A stretch of DNA of 56,578 nucleotides from Saprospiraceae bacterium (GCA_020436835.1 JAGQWZ010000514.1:1-56578), one strand, 5' to 3'. Shown: positions 32,313 through 41,557, counted from the first letter of the stretch. The notes: generated by a model from the sequence alone, not told the origin. A program made the numbers and translations.

Positions 32313-33197
32313 ATGGCAGTGCAGGACCTTTCGAAAATTCATCATCTCATATCTGATATGTTTGACCTGCCGAAGACCGGTGATGAGTGGGAAAAGTATC
32401 GTTTAACCGACGAACAGGTAGCCTTTTATGAGGACAATGGTTACCTGGCAAATATCAAGATTCTTGAAGACGAGCACATTGATCAGTTGCGGGCTGAATT
32501 GGAGGAAGTTAGCGACCCGGATCATCCCGGTCATCATCTCTTCTATGAGTTCTCTTCCAATGAGTCCAGTGATCCGGCAAAGGTGCTGTTTCATTCCCTT
32601 GGTCATTGGAGAATTACGACCGGGTTTCATGATATCCTTTGGAATCCGGCTTTCGTTGTTCCGGCAAGCCAGCTTCTTGGAGACGTAGCCGTTCGATTTT
32701 GGCATGACCAGCTTTTCAGTAAACCGGCCAAACACGGTGGGGTGGTGGCCTGGCATCAGGATTATTCATACTGGACCCGTACCAAGTCCATGCAACACCT
32801 GACCTGTTGGGTCGGATTGGACGATTCCGGGCTGGATAATGGCTGCCTGCATTATGTGCCGGGGAGTCACAAGTGGGGCCTGCTTGACAAACCTGAATTG
32901 GCGGGAGAAATGGATGGCTTACTGGGATACATGAGTGAAGAACAGAAGCAGAACTTTAAGTCGGTGCCGATAGAAATGAAGATGGGTTATGGTACATTTC
33001 ATCATCCTTTGATGGTGCATGGATCCTACGAAAACAGGTCGGAAAGGTCACGCCGTGCTTTTGTGCTGAATGTTTTTGCCGACGGCACCTATTCGGATAG
33101 CAATGAGCCCTTATTAGAAGGGGTGCCAGTGATTCCCAGGGGATCAAAGATGGAAGGACAGTTTTTCCCCTTGCTTTACGAACCGTCAGCGACCTGA
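32313..33197 (+). CDS. Phytanoyl-CoA dioxygenase (PhyH)-family enzyme
   Basis: 294 residues from the ATG at 32313; the frame runs back to a TTG at 32286, but that TTG is the end of the promoter -7 element, so the ATG is preferred. Fe(II)/2-oxoglutarate oxygenase with WHQDYSYW supplying the H-x-D and HHPLMVHGS the distal His; RRAFVLNVF carries the 2-oxoglutarate-binding Arg. GCLHYVPGSHKWG is typical of PhyH. The substrate is unknown; no pathway neighbours point to one. Confidence 0.88.
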   Translation: MAVQDLSKIHHLISDMFDLPKTGDEWEKYRLTDEQVAFYEDNGYLANIKILEDEHIDQLRAELEEVSDPDHPGHHLFYEFSSNESSDPAKVLFHSLGHWRITTGFHDILWNPAFVVPASQLLGDVAVRFWHDQLFSKPAKHGGVVAWHQDYSYWTRTKSMQHLTCWVGLDDSGLDNGCLHYVPGSHKWGLLDKPELAGEMDGLLGYMSEEQKQNFKSVPIEMKMGYGTFHHPLMVHGSYENRSERSRRAFVLNVFADGTYSDSNEPLLEGVPVIPRGSKMEGQFFPLLYEPSAT

Positions 33198-33262
33198 TAT
33201 CCCTTTAACACATTGTGACATATTATCCGATGGAATCCGGTCCGGATATTTTAAACCGTCTA

Positions 33263-33293
33263 TTGCTCTAGTGATCGGCTTTGACTACCTTTG
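33263..33293 (+). promoter_or_regulatory. Promoter of typA
   Basis: TTG at 33263-33265, a 20-base spacer, then TACCTTTG at 33286-33293. The ATG of typA lies 21 bases beyond. Confidence 0.72.
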
Positions 33294-33314
33294 CCGCCTT
33301 TTATCAGATTAGGT

Positions 33315-35078
33315 ATGCAGGATATCAGAAATATAGCCATTATTGCGCACGTTGACCACGGCAAGACTACACTCGTAGACCGAATTATTGAAGCTTGCCG
33401 CACCATTGACAACCGGAAAGATACCGGTGAGTTGATCCTGGACAATAATGAGTTGGAGAGAGAACGGGGAATCACCATCCTTTCGAAGAACGTTTCGGTC
33501 AATTACAATGATGTAAAGATCAACATTATCGACACACCTGGTCACGCTGACTTCGGTGGGGAGGTAGAGCGCGTGCTGAAAATGGCAGACGGTGTGCTGC
33601 TCCTGGTAGATGCCTTCGAAGGACCGATGCCACAAACCCGCTTTGTTCTGAGTAAAGCAATCGAGTTGGGTTTAAAACCAATTGTGGTCATTAACAAGGT
33701 GGATAAAGAAAACTGTAAACCCGAAGATGTACAGGGTGAAGTTTTCGATCTCATGTTCAACCTGGGGGCAGCGGAATTTCAATTGGATTTTGAAACGGTC
33801 TTTGGATCTTCCAAGCAGGGATGGATGAGTTTTGACTGGCGACAAAGGACCGAGGATATCACTCCGCTCCTGAATTGCGTCATCAACGAGATCCCTCCGG
33901 CTCCATACGTGCAGGGAGAGGCCCAAATGCAGATTACCTCCATGGATTATTCCAGTTTCGTGGGCCGGATCGCCATCGGCCGGGTTTACCGGGGTGATTT
34001 GGTGGAAGGGGGTGATTACATTATCTGCAAGAAAGGTGGGGTGAATAAGAAAGTAAGGATCAAGGAACTCTACGTTTTCGAGGGGTTGGGACGTAGCCGG
34101 GTCAAGAGTGTGCGCAGTGGTGATTTATGCGCGGTAGTGGGAGTGGATGACTTTGAAATCGGAGATACCATTGCATCAGTCAATGCTCCGGAAGCACTGC
34201 CCCGTATCGAAGTGGATGAGCCCACGATGAGTATGCTTTTTACCATCAACAACTCACCTTTCTATGGTCAGGAAGGTAAGTTCGTTACCTCCCGGCATCT
34301 CCGGGACCGACTTTTTAAGGAGACGGAAAAGAATCTGGCTCTTAAAGTGGAAGAAACGGGCTCAGAAGACAAATTCAACGTATATGGAAGGGGGGTGTTA
34401 CATCTTTCGATCCTGATTGAAACCATGCGACGGGAAGGATATGAATTACAAGTGGGAAAACCACAAGTGATCATGAAGGAAATCGACGGAGTTAAATCCG
34501 AACCGATCGAAAACCTGGTAATCGATGTGACCGAAGATTATGCCGGTAAAGCCATCGAGTTGGTGACACAACAAAAAGGGATGTTGGAAAAGATGGAACC
34601 TAAGGGTGATGTGCAGCACCTTGAATTTGAGATACCATCCCGGGGTTTGATCGGACTCCGGAGTCGGGTTCTTACTGCAACAGCAGGCCAGGCCGTGATG
34701 ACTCATCGTTTTAAAGAGTATGCCACTTTTAAAGGAGAGATATCCGGCCGCTTTAACGGCTCTCTGGTATCTATGGAAACGGGGCAGGCACTGGCATTTG
34801 CACTGGATCGATTGCAGGACAGAGGCAAGTTTTTTGTGGCACCTGGTGATAAGGTCTACAAAGGACAAGTGGTTGGTGAGCATAGCCGTGACAACGATCT
34901 TGATGTCAATGTGATCAAGGGCAAGAAGTTGACCAATATGCGTGCTTCCGGATCGGATGATGGGATTAAACTGGCACCTAAAATCGTCTTCTCCCTGGAG
35001 GAGGCCATGGAATATATCAAGGACGATGAATATCTGGAGGTGACTCCCAGCAATTTGCGTATGCGTAAGATCAAATAA
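33315..35078 (+). CDS. typA: Ribosome-associated GTPase TypA/BipA
   Basis: 587 residues from the ATG at 33315 (the open frame starts at 33291, within the promoter). Translational GTPase with the G1 motif AHVDHGKTT, switch RERGITI, G3 DTPGHADFGGEVER and G4 NKVDKE, then domain II, the EF-G-like domains III and V, and the TypA-specific C-terminal domain (MTHRFKEYATFKG, and GDKVYKGQVVGEHSRDNDLDVN). It acts on the 50S ribosomal subunit during assembly and stress. It has its own promoter. Confidence 0.97.
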   Translation: MQDIRNIAIIAHVDHGKTTLVDRIIEACRTIDNRKDTGELILDNNELERERGITILSKNVSVNYNDVKINIIDTPGHADFGGEVERVLKMADGVLLLVDAFEGPMPQTRFVLSKAIELGLKPIVVINKVDKENCKPEDVQGEVFDLMFNLGAAEFQLDFETVFGSSKQGWMSFDWRQRTEDITPLLNCVINEIPPAPYVQGEAQMQITSMDYSSFVGRIAIGRVYRGDLVEGGDYIICKKGGVNKKVRIKELYVFEGLGRSRVKSVRSGDLCAVVGVDDFEIGDTIASVNAPEALPRIEVDEPTMSMLFTINNSPFYGQEGKFVTSRHLRDRLFKETEKNLALKVEETGSEDKFNVYGRGVLHLSILIETMRREGYELQVGKPQVIMKEIDGVKSEPIENLVIDVTEDYAGKAIELVTQQKGMLEKMEPKGDVQHLEFEIPSRGLIGLRSRVLTATAGQAVMTHRFKEYATFKGEISGRFNGSLVSMETGQALAFALDRLQDRGKFFVAPGDKVYKGQVVGEHSRDNDLDVNVIKGKKLTNMRASGSDDGIKLAPKIVFSLEEAMEYIKDDEYLEVTPSNLRMRKIK

Positions 35079-35160
35079 GGATCGAAGCAAAGGCACTCAA
35101 CCTCAATATTTGCTTTAGCTGTTCCGGAACGAACTTTCGGACGTGTTTCTGGTTAGATGT

Positions 35161-35189
35161 TTTGATGATCATTAGAAGCATTATCTTTG
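35161..35189 (+). promoter_or_regulatory. Promoter of the YgiQ gene, giving a near-leaderless transcript
   Basis: TTTG at 35161-35164, a 17-base spacer, then TATCTTTG at 35182-35189. The ATG of the next gene begins only 5 bases after the -7 element, so transcription should start at or next to the start codon. Confidence 0.65.
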
Positions 35190-35194
35190 TTTAG

Positions 35195-37081
35195 ATGCAG
35201 AGTAGGCCTGTAACAGACTGGTTACCAATTACTCGCAAGGAAGTGGAGTTGCGGGGCTGGGAAGATCTGGACGTAGTTCTGATCTCGGGTGATGCGTATG
35301 TGGATCATCCTGCTTTTGGAGCCGCGGTAATCGGCAGAATCATAGAAGATGAAGGCTACCGGGTGGCTATTGTGCCACAGCCTAACTGGCAGGATGACCT
35401 GAGGGACTTTAAAAAAATGGGTCGACCGAGGCTCTTTTTTGGAGTCACCAGTGGCTGTATGGATCCGATGGTCAATCATTACACCGCTGGAAAGCGGAAG
35501 CGGTCAACTGATGCATATACTCCCGGAGGTGTTGCCGGTTTCCGGCCGGACTATGCAACGCAGGTATATTGTAAAATCTTAAAGCAGCTCTATCCTGATG
35601 TACCAATCGTGATCGGTGGTATCGAAGCTTCTTTGCGCAGGGTAACGCATTATGATTACTGGAGTGACCGGCTCTTTCCCAGTATTCTGAAATCAAGTGG
35701 GGCGGATCTGCTGGTTTATGGGATGGGAGAGATGCCGCTTCGCGAGATTCTACGTCTTTTGGAGAGAGGAGTTCCTTTTAATGCACTAAACACAATTCCT
35801 CAGACAGCTTTCCTGCTGCCTGACCGGGAAGACGTTCCACGCAACAAGAACTGGGAGACGCTTCAGCTTCACTCGCACGAACAATGCCTACGGGATAAGA
35901 AAATGTATGCCGCCAATTTCAAACATGTCGAACAGGAGTCCAACAAAGTGTTTGCCCGGCGTCTGACTCAGGGAATTGATGGAGGTATGCTGGTGATCAA
36001 TCCCCCTTATCCTCCCATGACGGAAGACCAAATCGACCGTTCATTTGATTTGCCATATACCCGGCAACCACACCCCAAGTATGAGAAACGGGGTTCGATT
36101 CCGGCTTATGAAATGATTCGTTTTTCGGTAAACATGCATCGGGGGTGTTTTGGCGGTTGCAGTTTTTGCACGATCTCTGCCCACCAGGGAAAATTTATTG
36201 CCAGCAGATCAGAAGAATCAATCCTCAAAGAAGTGGATCAGGTGGCCCAAATGCCTGATTTCAAAGGCTATATTAGTGATTTAGGTGGGCCCTCTGCCAA
36301 TATGTATAAAATGAAAGGCAAGGATCAATCCATCTGTGACCGTTGTGTGAGTCCTTCCTGCATCCATCCCGTGATCTGCAGCAACCTGGATACCAGTCAT
36401 AAACCCATGACTGAGCTCTATCGCAAAGTGGATGCACACCCGGAAGTAAAAAAAGCCTTTGTGGGCAGTGGGATCCGCTATGATCTTCTGGTGGATTCTT
36501 ATAATAAACAGGCGGATGATAGTCTGGAAGAATATATGGAACAGGTGGTATGCCGCCATATAAATGGTCGTCTGAAAGTAGCTCCTGAGCACACATCAGA
36601 TGCTACGCTACGCATTATGCGTAAGCCTTCATTTCAACATTTCCATGCTTTCAAAAAAAAGTATGAAGAGATTAACGACCGTCATGGCCTAAACCAACCG
36701 TTAATTCCCTATTTCATTTCAAGTCATCCGGGTTGTGAAGAAGAGGATATGGCAAATCTGGCAGCGGAAACAAAAGATATGGGATTTCGTCTCGAACAAG
36801 TGCAGGATTTTACGCCTACTCCCATGACTGTTGCCACGGTGATCTATTATTCCGGATTGCACCCATATACCTTAAAGCCGGTGTATACAGCCCGGTCAAA
36901 AGAAGATAAGAAGAATCAACATCTCTTCTTCTTCTGGTACAAAGCGGAAAACTGGCGACTAATCCGATCTAAACTGGATAAAATGAACCGCCCTGATCTG
37001 GTAGAGAAACTGCTGGGAGACCGGAAGAAATACGACAAACAGCAGCGCATCAGACAAAGGGCAAAAAGACGCTCAAAGTAG
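35195..37081 (+). CDS. YgiQ-family radical SAM protein
   Basis: 628 residues. N-terminal YgiQ region (LPITRKEVELRGWEDLD, GDAYVDHPAFG), a cobalamin-binding-like segment, then the radical SAM core with C318-x3-C322-x2-C325 (RGCFGGCSFCTISAHQGK) and the SDLGGPSANMYKMKG motif. The CDRCVSPSCIHPVIC segment adds an extra Cys cluster. The basic tail ends in RQRAKRRSK. The family's reaction is not known. It has its own promoter and is not closely linked to the flanking genes. Confidence 0.93.
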   Translation: MQSRPVTDWLPITRKEVELRGWEDLDVVLISGDAYVDHPAFGAAVIGRIIEDEGYRVAIVPQPNWQDDLRDFKKMGRPRLFFGVTSGCMDPMVNHYTAGKRKRSTDAYTPGGVAGFRPDYATQVYCKILKQLYPDVPIVIGGIEASLRRVTHYDYWSDRLFPSILKSSGADLLVYGMGEMPLREILRLLERGVPFNALNTIPQTAFLLPDREDVPRNKNWETLQLHSHEQCLRDKKMYAANFKHVEQESNKVFARRLTQGIDGGMLVINPPYPPMTEDQIDRSFDLPYTRQPHPKYEKRGSIPAYEMIRFSVNMHRGCFGGCSFCTISAHQGKFIASRSEESILKEVDQVAQMPDFKGYISDLGGPSANMYKMKGKDQSICDRCVSPSCIHPVICSNLDTSHKPMTELYRKVDAHPEVKKAFVGSGIRYDLLVDSYNKQADDSLEEYMEQVVCRHINGRLKVAPEHTSDATLRIMRKPSFQHFHAFKKKYEEINDRHGLNQPLIPYFISSHPGCEEEDMANLAAETKDMGFRLEQVQDFTPTPMTVATVIYYSGLHPYTLKPVYTARSKEDKKNQHLFFFWYKAENWRLIRSKLDKMNRPDLVEKLLGDRKKYDKQQRIRQRAKRRSK

Positions 37082-37168
37082 ATCGAAATCAAATTGTTTG
37101 AGAACTCCTCACGATGATCCTCCCGGAATCATATCCAGTGCCTAAAAATTTCGTGAGATACGTTAAAA

Positions 37169-37194
37169 TTTGAAGAAGTTTTTGTAACTTCAAA
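37169..37194. repeat. Inverted repeat upstream of the small conserved gene
   Basis: TTTGAAG (37169-37175) and CTTCAAA (37188-37194) are perfect arms with a 12-base loop, 51 bases before the 74-residue gene. It could be an operator or the hairpin ending the YgiQ transcript (no T-run follows). Confidence 0.35.
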
Positions 37195-37244
37195 ATCTCT
37201 CATAGAGTTATTTCGTTCTAAGGTTTGAGAATCTAAAAAATCCG

Positions 37245-37469
37245 ATGCCGATGCAAAAGCGCATGTCATGGTTGTCTTATAGTAAAATCATTTTAGAGAA
37301 AGTCAGTTTTGATCAGAAGATCTTCCGGAAAGAGTTACGAAAATCCCTTGCCAGACTTTCCAGAGAAGAAATAAAAAAGTTGGAATCCTGGATCATTGAT
37401 AATTTCAATATCATCCTTTCTTACATTGCTGTGACAGAAATTTCTGAGTATTTATCCGTCCAACAATAG
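37245..37469 (+). CDS. Small conserved helical protein of the Bacteroidota
   Basis: 74 residues. The pattern MSWLSYSKIILEKVSFDQKIFRKELRKSL followed by LSREEIKKLESWI (overlapping pieces) is all alpha-helical and highly charged, and I recall very similar short proteins across Bacteroidota, with no function assigned. The true start may be the Met before SWLSY (37263). It has no close neighbours on its strand. The interval to the convergent rluA-type gene (37470-37568) holds only a short GATTTC/GAAATC hairpin at 37520-37537. Confidence 0.65.
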   Translation: MPMQKRMSWLSYSKIILEKVSFDQKIFRKELRKSLARLSREEIKKLESWIIDNFNIILSYIAVTEISEYLSVQQ

Positions 37470-37568
37470 CAACCGAATGATTCGGTTCGCATTTCTCAAA
37501 TGCTAGACAATACGCAATCGATTTCGAAAAAGAAATCACTTTTCCAATCCCTCGTGCGGGTCTAATTT

Positions 37569-38276
37569 CTACAATTTACTAAGCTGATTTATTACCGCAG
37601 CCATGTCTTTTGGCAGGTCTGCCTGATAGCTCTTCATTTCTCCGGTAGGAGATGGAATCGACAGTGAATAGGCATGCAAGGGTGTTCTGCCAAGTAAAGG
37701 ACGTTCTGAGTCACCACTATTCCGAAAATTGGCCTTTACTGAGGATAAATAGAAATATTCCTGCCCTCCATAAGAGGGATCAACAATCAAAGGGTGGCCT
37801 ATATGCTGCAAATGTGCGCGGATCTGGTGGGTCCTGCCGGTTTCCAGCCGGAGGTCCAGTAAAGCAAATCCTTTGAAAGACGTTTCCACGGTATAGTGTG
37901 TGACAGCACTTTTACCCTTGCTTGATATAATGACCTGGTTTTTGTTTTCCAGGCGGAAAATAGGCGCATCGATCGTGCCCTCGTTGTTTTTAGGGTTACC
38001 GATCACCAGCGCTTTATATTTTTTAATGGATTCCCTTTTTTCAAAAACCTCTGAAAGTCTTCTTTGCTCTTCGGAAGTTCGGGCAAAACAGATGACACCT
38101 GATGTATTGGTGTCAAGACGGTGTACGGGGTACACTGAATCAAATTGGCTGTTCAACCATTTTAGCAGATAATTATCCAATATCTGCTGGCGGTCCGCAA
38201 CGGTTGCTACGCCGGGGGCTTTATTCACAATAATAATTTCATCATCAGCGTAAATAACTGCGGATTTTCTTTTCAT
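37569..38276 (-). CDS. RluA-family pseudouridine synthase
   Basis: 235 residues. The catalytic motif HRLDTNTSG has the Asp that attacks C1' of uridine. GRTHQIRAHLQHIGHPLIVDPSYGG is the second family signature, and YKALVIG and the N-terminal DDEIIIVNKAPGVAT complete the core. No S4 domain is present, as in the TruC/RluA subgroup. It converts specific uridines in rRNA or tRNA to pseudouridine. Its start overlaps the stop of the ribF-glycosyltransferase gene by 4 bases. Confidence 0.92.
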   Translation of the reverse strand: MKRKSAVIYADDEIIIVNKAPGVATVADRQQILDNYLLKWLNSQFDSVYPVHRLDTNTSGVICFARTSEEQRRLSEVFEKRESIKKYKALVIGNPKNNEGTIDAPIFRLENKNQVIISSKGKSAVTHYTVETSFKGFALLDLRLETGRTHQIRAHLQHIGHPLIVDPSYGGQEYFYLSSVKANFRNSGDSERPLLGRTPLHAYSLSIPSPTGEMKSYQADLPKDMAAVINQLSKL

Positions 38277-40267
38277 AGATACTTCTTGGAAAAATACCTC
38301 AGCTCGTGATATTTGCGTCTGCCTTTGATGAAAAACTCCCAGATGATGCTGCCACGATATCTTCCTGCATCTGAATTATCTTCAGCGACCTTATACCGAT
38401 TTCTCAACTTGATTATTTTCCTTCTTTTGAACCAGGTTTTGGGGAAATTAATCACTGAATAAACTAATGCTTTCACCACTGCAAGTGCATTTTCCACCTC
38501 ACCGACCACCAGAAATCGAATTCCCGCAATAATATCCAGAATAATTCGAATAGGAAGTAACCATAAAAGAGTTAATCCCTTTTCGTTTTTTAGTAACAAA
38601 CTCATTCCATTCCGGAAATTCAAATAGGTTTTCCTCGGACTTTCATACGAAAGGGTCCCACCTCCCTTGTGGTATACCACTGAATTTGGAACGATATACA
38701 TTTTGTAACCCAATTGTTTAAGACGCCAGCAGAGATCGATTTCTTCCATGTGGGCAAAAAAATCAGGATCAAAGCCACCAATCCTTTGGAACAGGTTTTT
38801 TCGGATTACCATGGCTGCTCCCGAAGTCCAGAAAATCTCTTTATACTGATCGTACTGCCCAAAATCCTCCTCAACCTCCGATAATATTCTTCCCTGGCAA
38901 AAAGGGTAACCTAATCGGTCCAACAAGCCCCCGGCCGCTCCGGCATATTCGAAGGTCGACTTTTGATCGAACGCTTTAATTTTAGGCTGCACGGCTCCCG
39001 CTTCAGGATGATTTCGGATGAAGTCCAGCAACCGGTCCGCCCACTGATTGGTGACCTCCACATCGGAATTCAACAGGACAATGTATTCGGCATTGACATA
39101 TTCAATGGCATGATTATATCCGCCGGCAAATCCATGGTTGCGTTCCAGCTGAATAAGTTTGATCCGTGGATGCTTCTCCTTGAGAAATTTCGAAGAATCG
39201 TCGGTAGAAGCATTATCCGCCACTACAATCTTATATCCTGGTGAGAATCGCTGTACACTGGGCAGAAAATTTTCCAGGTGATGCCGCCCATTGTAGTTCA
39301 GGATCACGACACTCGCTTCATTTCTGGAGCTTTCGTCCGCATTCAGATATTCCAGGGCATGAAGTTTGTCCTGATCCAGCTGTCCCCGAAGCTGATCCAG
39401 GTTTTCAAAGGTCTTATCGGCGCGGAGAAAGGTCAAAATTTCGATTTCGAGGATCTGGTCATAGATGTCATCATTAAAATCGAAAATATTTACTTCGATA
39501 GATTTGATTCCCTCCCGGGAGATCGTAGGTCGGGTGCCTATATACATCATGCCTCCATACCGGCGGCCTTTGTGCACTACCCGGACCACATAAATTCCCT
39601 CCGGCGGAATTAATTTCAATTTTTCTGTTAGTGAAATATTGGCCGTAGGATAGCCAAGCTTTTCCCCGATCTGGTGGCCTCTGATCACCTTGCCCCTTAC
39701 CAAATATGGATGTCCGAGCAACTCGTTTGCCAGTCTGATGTCGCCAGCTTCGAGGTATTTTCGAATGCGCGTACTACTGACTTGAATTTCACGGGTCACC
39801 TGCTGAGGGAGTTCATACACAGTGAATGCTCCCTTTTCCTCATATGATTTCAGGAAATGTATATTCCCCTGTCGATTCAAACCAAAACGGTGGTCGTATC
39901 CGATGACAATACGGGAAGGGTGAAACCGGCCGATGATGAATTTCTCGATATATTCATCTGCATGCAATTGCGAAAATTCGACCGTAAAAGGGCAAAATAT
40001 CAAATGATCAATTCCCACTTCCTTAAATAGCCGGATCTTCTCTTCCCGGGTGGAAAGAAGTTTAAGTGATTTATCCTGGGGGTAGATTACCTGCCGCGGA
40101 TGCGGGTAAAAGGTCACAACAATGGTCTCACCATCGATCTCCGCCGCCAGTGTATTCATCTTTTCGATAATGCCCAGGTGTCCGAGGTGTACACCATCGA
40201 AAGATCCAAAGGTGATCACACCGTTTCGGAATGACGGTAGATCATTGATATGGTCATGGATCTGCAT
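38273..40267 (-). CDS. ribF: Bifunctional RibF (riboflavin kinase/FAD synthetase) fused to a family 2 glycosyltransferase
   Basis: 664 residues in one uninterrupted frame. Residues 1 to about 308 are a complete RibF: nucleotidyltransferase GSFDGVHLGH at 21-30, TFYPHPRQV, VIGYDHRFG, SSTRIR, and riboflavin kinase GYPTAN at about 205-210 with GTRPTI. It makes FMN and FAD. After a linker of about 10 residues (LNADESSRNE), residues 318 to about 600 are a GT2 enzyme: SVVILNYNG, VADNAST, NHGFAGGYN, LNSDVE with the metal-binding Asp, and FFAHMEEIDLCWRLKQLGY with the ED base. A C-terminal hydrophobic segment (LLWLLPIRIILDIIAGIRFLV) suggests membrane attachment. RibF alone is about 310 residues. Confidence 0.9.
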   Translation of the reverse strand: MQIHDHINDLPSFRNGVITFGSFDGVHLGHLGIIEKMNTLAAEIDGETIVVTFYPHPRQVIYPQDKSLKLLSTREEKIRLFKEVGIDHLIFCPFTVEFSQLHADEYIEKFIIGRFHPSRIVIGYDHRFGLNRQGNIHFLKSYEEKGAFTVYELPQQVTREIQVSSTRIRKYLEAGDIRLANELLGHPYLVRGKVIRGHQIGEKLGYPTANISLTEKLKLIPPEGIYVVRVVHKGRRYGGMMYIGTRPTISREGIKSIEVNIFDFNDDIYDQILEIEILTFLRADKTFENLDQLRGQLDQDKLHALEYLNADESSRNEASVVILNYNGRHHLENFLPSVQRFSPGYKIVVADNASTDDSSKFLKEKHPRIKLIQLERNHGFAGGYNHAIEYVNAEYIVLLNSDVEVTNQWADRLLDFIRNHPEAGAVQPKIKAFDQKSTFEYAGAAGGLLDRLGYPFCQGRILSEVEEDFGQYDQYKEIFWTSGAAMVIRKNLFQRIGGFDPDFFAHMEEIDLCWRLKQLGYKMYIVPNSVVYHKGGGTLSYESPRKTYLNFRNGMSLLLKNEKGLTLLWLLPIRIILDIIAGIRFLVVGEVENALAVVKALVYSVINFPKTWFKRRKIIKLRNRYKVAEDNSDAGRYRGSIIWEFFIKGRRKYHELRYFSKKYL

Positions 40268-40271
40268 GGAT

Positions 40272-40279
40272 CAAATGTA
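40272..40279 (-). promoter_or_regulatory. -7 element of the ribF promoter
   Basis: TACATTTG on the minus strand fits TAnnTTTG and ends only 4 bases before the ATG at 40267, which would give a leaderless mRNA. No good -33 element was found. Confidence 0.45.
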
Positions 40280-40349
40280 TGAAAGTTTTTTCTAATATAT
40301 GACGCATCAAAAGTGGTATATCCGCAACGAACCACCCGTTCTAATTGTT

Positions 40350-40357
40350 TATCTTTG
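40350..40357 (+). promoter_or_regulatory. -7 element of the mrp promoter
   Basis: TATCTTTG fits TAnnTTTG, 26 bases before the GTG start at 40384. It lies inside the longer open frame, which is why the GTG is taken as the true start. No clear -33 element. Confidence 0.55.
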
Positions 40358-40383
40358 AACGGTATAATTTAAAATATAAACGT

Positions 40384-41478
40384 GTGAATCTAACGAAAAG
40401 TGATGTAGTTGAGCTACTACGTAAGGTCAAAGATCCTTTGGCGGGTCTTTCGATCGTAGATGCTCATCGCATTCGGGAAATTGAGATTGAGGGAAAGCGA
40501 ATTAGAATCGTTTTGGTTTTCACCCAAAACCTGACACAAGAGCAGAAGTCATCCGTGAATTTTGGGTGCATGTCCGCCATTCAGGAGAACGTGCCGGATA
40601 CCGATGTTCATGTTCATCTGGAAACTCAGCTGCGAACTGGAGAAACAGATCCCGGCATATTACCACAGGTTAAGAATATCATTGCAGTGGCATCGGGAAA
40701 AGGGGGAGTCGGCAAGTCAACCGTTTCCAGCAATTTGGCCGTCGGATTGAAGAAGTTGGGTTATCGTACCGGCCTGATTGATGCGGACTTTTACGGTCCG
40801 TCGATCCCGACTATGTTTGGTTTGGAAGGGCAAAGACCTAAGTTGGTAGATGTACATGGTAAGCCCAAGATCGTACCACTGGAAGCACAGGGATTGAGCA
40901 TCATTTCGATCGGATTTATTGTGGAGCCGGATCAGGCGGTGGTGCTGAGAGGTCCCAGACTGGCCGGAATCATGAAGCAATTTATTGAGGAGTGTACGTG
41001 GCCGGAGTTGGATTACCTGGTGATCGATCTGCCACCCGGTACCGGCGACATCCAGTTGACCCTGGTGCAGACCGTTCCTCTTACCGGTGTTGTATTGGTT
41101 ACGACTCCTCAAAAGGTAGCCTGGATGGATGCCGTAAAAGCAATGAATATGTTTCGTCTGGCTTCGGTAAATGTACCTATTCTCGGAGTATTGGAAAATA
41201 TGGCATGGTTTACCCCTCCGGAACTTCCTGACCGCAAATACTATTTATTTGGTAAGGGGGGAGGAAAACACCTGGCTGAATTAGCCGGATCAAAAGTGCT
41301 TGGGCAGATCCCCATCGTAGAGTCTATCCGGGAATCGGGTGATATGGGAAGTCCGATCGTGACCAACGAAAATTCGGAACTTAATGCCGCCTGGATGGAA
41401 TTTGCCAGCAATACCGTGGAAGCAGTAGAGTTGAGAAACAAAACAATGGATCCAACCAAAGTGGTAGATGTAAAATGA
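40384..41478 (+). CDS. mrp: Mrp/ApbC-type Fe-S cluster carrier ATPase
   Basis: 364 residues from GTG 40384, the first codon after the promoter. The N-terminal DUF59/MIP18 domain (LTKSDVVELLRKVKDPLAG) is followed by the P-loop with deviant Walker A GKGGVGKST, LIDADFYGPSIPTMFG, DYLVIDLPPGTGD and TTPQKVAWMDAVKAMNMF. ENMAWFTPPELP lacks the usual CxxC pair seen in many Mrp proteins (ENMSYF-C-P-x-C). It binds and transfers Fe-S clusters with ATP hydrolysis. The NFU scaffold gene lies 79 bases downstream. Confidence 0.92.
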   Translation: MNLTKSDVVELLRKVKDPLAGLSIVDAHRIREIEIEGKRIRIVLVFTQNLTQEQKSSVNFGCMSAIQENVPDTDVHVHLETQLRTGETDPGILPQVKNIIAVASGKGGVGKSTVSSNLAVGLKKLGYRTGLIDADFYGPSIPTMFGLEGQRPKLVDVHGKPKIVPLEAQGLSIISIGFIVEPDQAVVLRGPRLAGIMKQFIEECTWPELDYLVIDLPPGTGDIQLTLVQTVPLTGVVLVTTPQKVAWMDAVKAMNMFRLASVNVPILGVLENMAWFTPPELPDRKYYLFGKGGGKHLAELAGSKVLGQIPIVESIRESGDMGSPIVTNENSELNAAWMEFASNTVEAVELRNKTMDPTKVVDVK

Positions 41479-41557
41479 GTCCGTTTCATGGTAAAAGAAC
41501 TAGTAGATGAACCATAATGGATATATCAATTTTTAACTAAGAAAAAGAAGAATTCAT

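Noticed and set aside
32114..32356. 80-codon frame bridging the cupin and PhyH genes
   Set aside because: It overlaps both real genes and the PhyH promoter and has no family features.
34446..35096. 216-codon minus-strand frame opposite typA
   Set aside because: It is antisense to the conserved typA C-terminal domain and has no recognisable protein features.
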